A DNA stretch of 64,000 bases, taken from the NCBI GenBank assembly GCA_028583415.1, contig CM053272.1:43454699-43518698 (forward strand), in the 5' to 3' direction. Positions 58,637 to 64,000 of this stretch are shown here, piece by piece. The notes beneath the pieces are model-generated. The model was not told the DNA's origin. It ran no database searches and was given only the letters and a program-made list of their open reading frames with translations. Within the stretch, counting starts at the first letter, position 1; the number at the start of each line of letters is the position of its first letter. This DNA is from Protea cynaroides (lineage: Eukaryota; Streptophyta; Magnoliopsida; Proteales; Proteaceae). The position numbers were made by a program, and so were the translations under genes.

Positions 58637-61600
58637 ATGGCGGAGGCACTTCTCTTAGGTGCAGCAGTTGGAGCCGTAGCTGGAGAGGTGTTGCATGCGT
58701 TATTAGAAGCAAAGGATAAGGTCGTTAATTTCAGGGAAGACTTCGAACGGCTCGAAAAAACTCTCAAACGACTGCTTCCTATGTTTGAAGAAGGGAGGAA
58801 GTTGGATTTAGAGTTAAACGATCGAGAGCTGAAGGGGCTCGGGGATTTGATCATGAAGTTGCAGAAAGGAAAAAAGCTCATCCAGAAGTGCTCCAAGGTG
58901 TCGAAAATCAACTTCATCCAGAAGATCCGTTACTCCAGTAAGATCAGCAGTTTGGATGAAGCTATTAGTAGTTTTTGCCAGCGGGAGTTACAGGTCGATA
59001 ACTGGCGCGACGTCAAACTGCTTCGGCTGGATTTCCAACGACTGTCTGTGAAGGTGGATGTAGTGACTTCGCATCTGGGAGGGACTAAGGTTGTGGGCTC
59101 CGTTGGTAACGAGGGTTTGTTTGCGGTTCCTGAACTCCCAGATCGTGTTGTTGGATTCGATTTACCGCTCAGGGAATTGAAGTATGAATTGTTCAAAGAA
59201 AATGTGACGGTGCTTGGAGTATGTGCTCCTGGAGGACGTGGAAAGTCGACATTAGTTGCCATGCTTTGCCAAGACGAACAAGTGAGAGGTACGAAATGAA
59301 TCTCAAAGCTCTTTTATTTTTTTTTTTCAACTTCTCATTGACTTTCTGTCGCCTTCTTTCAATTGGATCTAGAAGTTATTTTTTTTTCTTTCATTAAAAT
59401 GAAATGGGTGGAACGCCATCTGACAGAGGAAGAACAGCATTTCCTACTAACCTGACTCAAACTCTGTTATTTGTCGTTGTGAAGAACCACGGAAACTATT
59501 CCTGCAACGCTGCTAACCCTGGTGAAGTTTTTTCAAACCGTCATACTTAGAAGAAAGGAAACCCCTGCATTAGCCTTTTGAATTGAAAATTTATCCAGAG
59601 AATCCCATCTCGATTTTGTCATCTCAAAGTGAACTATCACAGAACAAACTGAATTGTGAAAGCCCAGGTTCACCCAAAGTCCTCTCCCCACGACTTCTCT
59701 AGGACCCTTTCCAAGAGAACGGTTTTATACATATTTTTCTAACAGGCGCAAGGATAGGAGTCGAACTAACTCTCTATTTTTTTTTTTTTTTTTTTTTTTT
59801 TTGGGGGGGGGGGGGGGGGGTTGGTTTACAATTTTCTCCAGTTCTTTTAATAGAACTATCAAAATTCTAACATTTCAACTTTCTTATAAACTTTTGGTAC
59901 AGACACATTCAAGAAAATATTATTTTTAACTGTTTCAAGGACGCCTACTTTAAAGATCCTACAGAGACTACTTGAAGGGATTAGTGGTAGGGTGCATGAG
60001 TCCAACCTGAGTGAAGAAGATGCAACCAAGCGATTTCGGTACCTTCTGGAGGAGAGGAATTCAGAGCCGCTATTGTTGGTTCTAGATGATGTTTGGGACG
60101 ATTCAATTATTGAGAAGTTGTTCTGCAGAACAGAAGGATATAAGATGCTGGTGACATCAAGAGAAGCATTCAAAAGATATAATTATAATTATCATTCCTC
60201 ATATCTTTTGAAAACACTCAGTCACCAAGAATCCATGACTCTTTTTCGTAATACAGCACTCTCTCATGGTGAAAATGTGGACTATGAGCCAGATGAGGAT
60301 CTTCTAGATAAGGTGCGTTGTCTATCTTACTCACTTGATATTATGCATTTTTGTTTAGATTAATACGGCCATACACACATAATAAATAAAATTAAACTGT
60401 ATAAACCCACAAAAAGATCAGATTCAAAAAATACGCTTGGCTTTCTGATATGTCATACAAAAAACAACATAAGAGAATTTCCTCACATGAAAAGTTACCG
60501 CTTGCAAGACAATCTATGAGTATTGTAGAAGATTAAATTCAAGGGAAAAGAGAGAAAAGAACAATTTACCATGAGCAGTTGGACACTTTGATGGTGAAAT
60601 CTTTAGGACAAAAACCATTCTCTTAATCATAAAGAAAATGATTCCTTAAAAACTGAAAAGTCTAACTACATGCATATTTGTCGGTGTAGGCTGATTGGTC
60701 CACAGTACCACAGCTTGTCTTATGAAAGATGAAAGACAGCAAGGTCATCCATTTTTACATTTATTGGTCAAACAACCAAGAATCAAAAGAGCTACATGTT
60801 AAACAAGGATACATCATTCAACCTTTTATAAAGTAAGCATGAATCTAAAATTTGTGCGACCATGTCAAGTCTTTGCTACAATGAGTTTGGGATGTTTGGG
60901 TTATGATCAATAGACATCATTGAGTTTGAATCTATGTTTACCATTGTGACCAATTAGGGTAAATGTTTCAAGTTGGGATTCTGATAGATAAGTCAAAACA
61001 AGGTACAAAAGAGATCTAATTCAACCTTGTCCTATAAGTTTCGGTGTTACTACCCCATACAGATTAGGTAAAAAAGTGAGCATTTTAATTTGCTTACCTG
61101 ATTTCTAATGCTATCATTCTTCCAGTCCCTCCTGAACTATGACTAATTCTACTTAATGGTGTTAAACTACAGATAGTAAGAAGCTGTGATGGTTTCCCAC
61201 TCGCTATTACAGTGATTTCGAAATCACTGTCCCTAGAACCTGAAGTGAAATGGAATATCATGGCTAGGAAACTGTCGAACGGTTCCTCCAATATTCTTGA
61301 TTTTGATGAGAAATTGCGGAAATGTCTTGCAGCAAGCTTGGATTCCTTGAAAAAAACAGTTCGAGAGTGTTTTCTGGACTTGGGTTCCTTTCCTGAAGAT
61401 GAAAGGATCTCTGCCTCTGCTCTGATTGATATTTGGTGTGAGCTCTATAAACTAGACTATGAAGATGATGCCTATGTCAATCTTTTTGAACTTGCCTCTC
61501 GAAATCTTGTTAATTTGGTTGGAAGCAGGTATTTATTTATTTATTTATTTGTTATTATTATTTTTTTAATCTTTATGGTCAGCAACTAAATTCCATTGCA

Positions 61601-63242
61601 TGTAATTGTTGCTAATTAAGCTGAGTTTTCCTTTCCTATAGCTAAGTTGATTACCAAGATGATGTTGTTTCCAATTTACTGTTGATATTCTTATCTTACT
61701 TCCCATAGCAAATTTTGTTACTGTAGACTAAGTAATTGACAAATTGATAAAACAGAATAACAGAATACTTCCATCTTAGCATGATCCTGGTTTAGCTGAG
61801 GTCAGATCCAACCTTATGTTCTATTGATTGCTAGATTGACACAGTGAACTGCTGCAATTAGACAATAAACTCTTATATCCCCCTTCAAAAGTACCACTGA
61901 ATCGTATATCTATATTGACAACTTGATGTTCTACAACTAATTAAATCTCAATCCCAATATATGATCTGAACCCCATAAATGAATAGTTGTATTTCGTAGG
62001 TGGTTCCCTAAATGTTTCACGATTTTATTCTTTAAAATAATGGATTGGCCAGTGTTTACAAGAGCTATCTACTTGTGGATGACATGTATCTATAAGGAGA
62101 ATGTATTTTCATCAGGAAATTTGCGAACGAGATTGATGGTAGCTACAATAAGCTATTTGTTACCCAGCATGATCTGCTCAGAGACATGGCTATCTACGAG
62201 AGCCGTCAGCAGAGTACAAGATTTATCATGGACAAAAGAGAACAAGGCCTTCCTGGGAGCTGTAGAAAACAAGAGAACCACTATCTCAATGCCCGTCTTG
62301 TTTCTCTCCACACAGGTTTCCTCACATTCATCTTAGGAAGCTAAACTGTTGTGTTGGGTCCTGAGTTTAGATTTTTCTTTTCTCTGAATCATCAGTAATA
62401 GGCTGCATCTTGCAGGTGAAATGTGTTCAAAAAGCTGGTATGACTTGCAACTTCCTGAAGCTGAGGTTCTGATTCTGAATTTCTCTGCAAGTAATTATGC
62501 CTTACCCCCATTCATGGAAATAAGGAAGCTAAAGGTTCTAATCGTTGTAAACCATGGACGAACCCATGCCAAGCTAAGCAATTCGCAAACAGTTGGTGAA
62601 TTGGCTAATCTGAAGAGGATCAGGTTAGAGAAAGTCTCAATTCCTTCCCTTCATGAATTCACAATGCCATTAATGAATTTGCACAAGATATCCTTAGTTA
62701 CATGTGAGTTTGGCCAAGCTTTGATGCAATGCACCATCAATGTCTCCTACGTATTACCTAATCTTGTTGAGGTCAACATCGATTACTGTGATGATCTGGT
62801 GGAATTGCCTCCATGGATCTGTGATATCATCTCTTTGCAGAAACTCAGCGTTACTAACTGTCATAACTTTGCTGCTCTACCTGAGAGAATTGGATGTCTG
62901 ATAGAATTAGATTTGTTAAGGCTGCATGCATGTACTGAATTATCTAAGTTACCAGACTCACTACAAAGACTCCAGAAGCTGAGGTTCCTTGATATATCTG
63001 ATTGTTCCAACTTAGAAATGCTGCCCGACAGGATCTGTAAGCTACGCTGTTTGAAAAAGCTTGACATGAGAGGATGCATAGAATTGAAGGAATTGCCCCC
63101 TTCAGCCATGAATCTTGTTCATTTAAAGGAAGTGATCTGTGATGAGGATACAGCTAGTCTTTGGGAACCTCTATCATCTAATATAAAAATAACTGTGCTT
63201 AAAAAGGACATCAACTTGGATTGGCTTGGGATTGATATTTGA
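58637..63242 (+). CDS. NRG1: NRG1-type RPW8-NLR helper immune receptor, copy 2
   Basis: Tandem paralogue of the gene at 48358, with the same five-exon plan: 58637-59288, 59903-60312, 61173-61528, 62116-62315, 62416-63242, all GT-AG, 814 aa. The RPW8-like N-terminal domain starts MAEALLLGAAVGAVAGEVL. The P-loop is GGRGKST with Lys203, kinase-2 is LLVLDDVW, then GFPLA and VTQHDLLRDMA with the RNL-type QHD. The LRR end is very close to copy 1 (NLKRIRLEKVSI, SLQKLSVTNC, LRFLDISDC, NLDWLGIDI). The main differences are in exon 1 after residue 130, where copy 2 has about five extra residues, and in exon 3 around residues 380-420. A poly-T/poly-G run at about 59775-59822 in intron 1 may trouble assembly. 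No disabling change is seen, so both copies may be active. Confidence 0.93.
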
Positions 63243-64000
63243 CACCCAACTTGGACTGAATCCTGGAGGGGATGGACGACAAATGGTCAAAAGAAGAACC
63301 TTCAATTATAGGGAGGGATGAATATAAAGTTGTATCATTGTTTTTTTTTTTTTTTTTTTTTTTTTTTGAACTTTTTTTTGAACTTGTTCTGGATAATTCA
63401 GCTCTACTCTTTTGTTCATTGCAGTCTGTTCTCTAAAAAAAGTTGTTTCCCATATTGCATAATTTATATGCGACAACCAACCATTTTGTTCCATACGGCA
63501 AATTCAAATGTGTCGATATCGTTTAGCTGTGAAAAGGTTCAGTTCAGGTTAAGTTCAGAGAGTATTAATCTATACACTTGTATCTTGATGTTGTATAAGT
63601 GTCTAAGGATCACCTATAACAGAATTCCTAACTGCTACAACTCCATTCTCTTGTAACATGCAAGAGCATACAAAGTGCTAAATTGATCTGGCCTCAAAGT
63701 TCATATTGAGAACTTAGAAAAAACAACAAATTCCAGTCCAATACTCCAGTCCATGTCCATGAAAGTAATAGTGAAAGAATTGGGAGCAGGACAATCACTT
63801 GAAAGCAATGGTGAAAGAAAACATTGGCCATCCAGTCCGTGTCCATGATCCTGATCTTTAAAGCTATAGTTGTCCTATTGCCATGTTGGAAAATGACTCT
63901 CATTTGAAATTTCAAAATTGACATATGATGGTTGACCTATATAATTCCCATCCCTTTATCTCGAAAATAGTTCATTCGAAAATAGTTCATTACATGTACT
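63243..64000. other. 3' flank of RNL copy 2, duplicated unit
   Basis: It parallels 53388-53683, then 54363-54407, then 54796-55140 of unit 1, without the TRIM and the solo LTR, so it is the ancestral arrangement of the flank. A T-run lies at 63341-63367. The last about 60 bases contain a doubled TCGAAAATAGTTCATT. No gene seen. Confidence 0.6.

Overview
This 64 kb window is nuclear DNA from a flowering plant, most likely a eudicot. The genes are split by GT-AG introns, the intergenic DNA is AT-rich and crowded with LTR retrotransposons, LINEs, MULE, hAT and PIF/Harbinger-type elements, and a piece of plastid DNA sits in an intron. A tandem pair of NRG1-type RPW8-NLR genes points to a dicot, since this class is absent from monocots. 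The exact species cannot be read from the sequence. I saw no rRNA, tRNA, CRISPR array or prokaryotic operon.

Layout. (1) 1-22 kb is a transposon graveyard. It holds four solo LTRs with perfect 5-bp target-site duplications (TSDs) (1204-3322, 4127-6287, 9175-10649, 12256-14366), two looser LTR remnants, three copies of one foldback MITE family (11640-11923, 15990-16201, 20550-20793), and a decayed PIN auxin-efflux-carrier fragment (from 3628) split by a PIF/Harbinger-like element that was itself hit by one of the solo LTRs. (2) 22250-42117 is a complete nine-exon SnRK2 protein kinase gene of the ABA-responsive OST1/SnRK2.6 type, 364 aa. Its sixth intron is 16.1 kb and holds a MULE with an exact 9-bp TSD, two LINE remnants, a 293-bp LTR element, a 5.2-kb hAT element with a broken transposase, and a plastid rpl2/ycf2 chimera. 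(3) 42.9-46.45 kb is a 3'-truncated Ty1/copia element. (4) 47.4-64 kb is a tandem duplication carrying two complete five-exon NRG1-type helper NLR genes (48358-53387, 810 aa; 58637-63242, 814 aa). Comparing the two units gives empty-site proof for a TRIM element and a solo LTR downstream of the first gene and for a MITE in its third intron.

Function. Three genes look functional. The SnRK2 is a core kinase of abscisic-acid signalling. The two NRG1-like proteins are predicted helper NLRs working downstream of sensor TIR-NLRs in immunity. These two systems are merely neighbours here; nothing in the sequence links them. The most informative structures are the layered insertions, which give relative ages, the intact RNL pair, and a tandem duplication that copies the exon 1 splice donor of the kinase gene.
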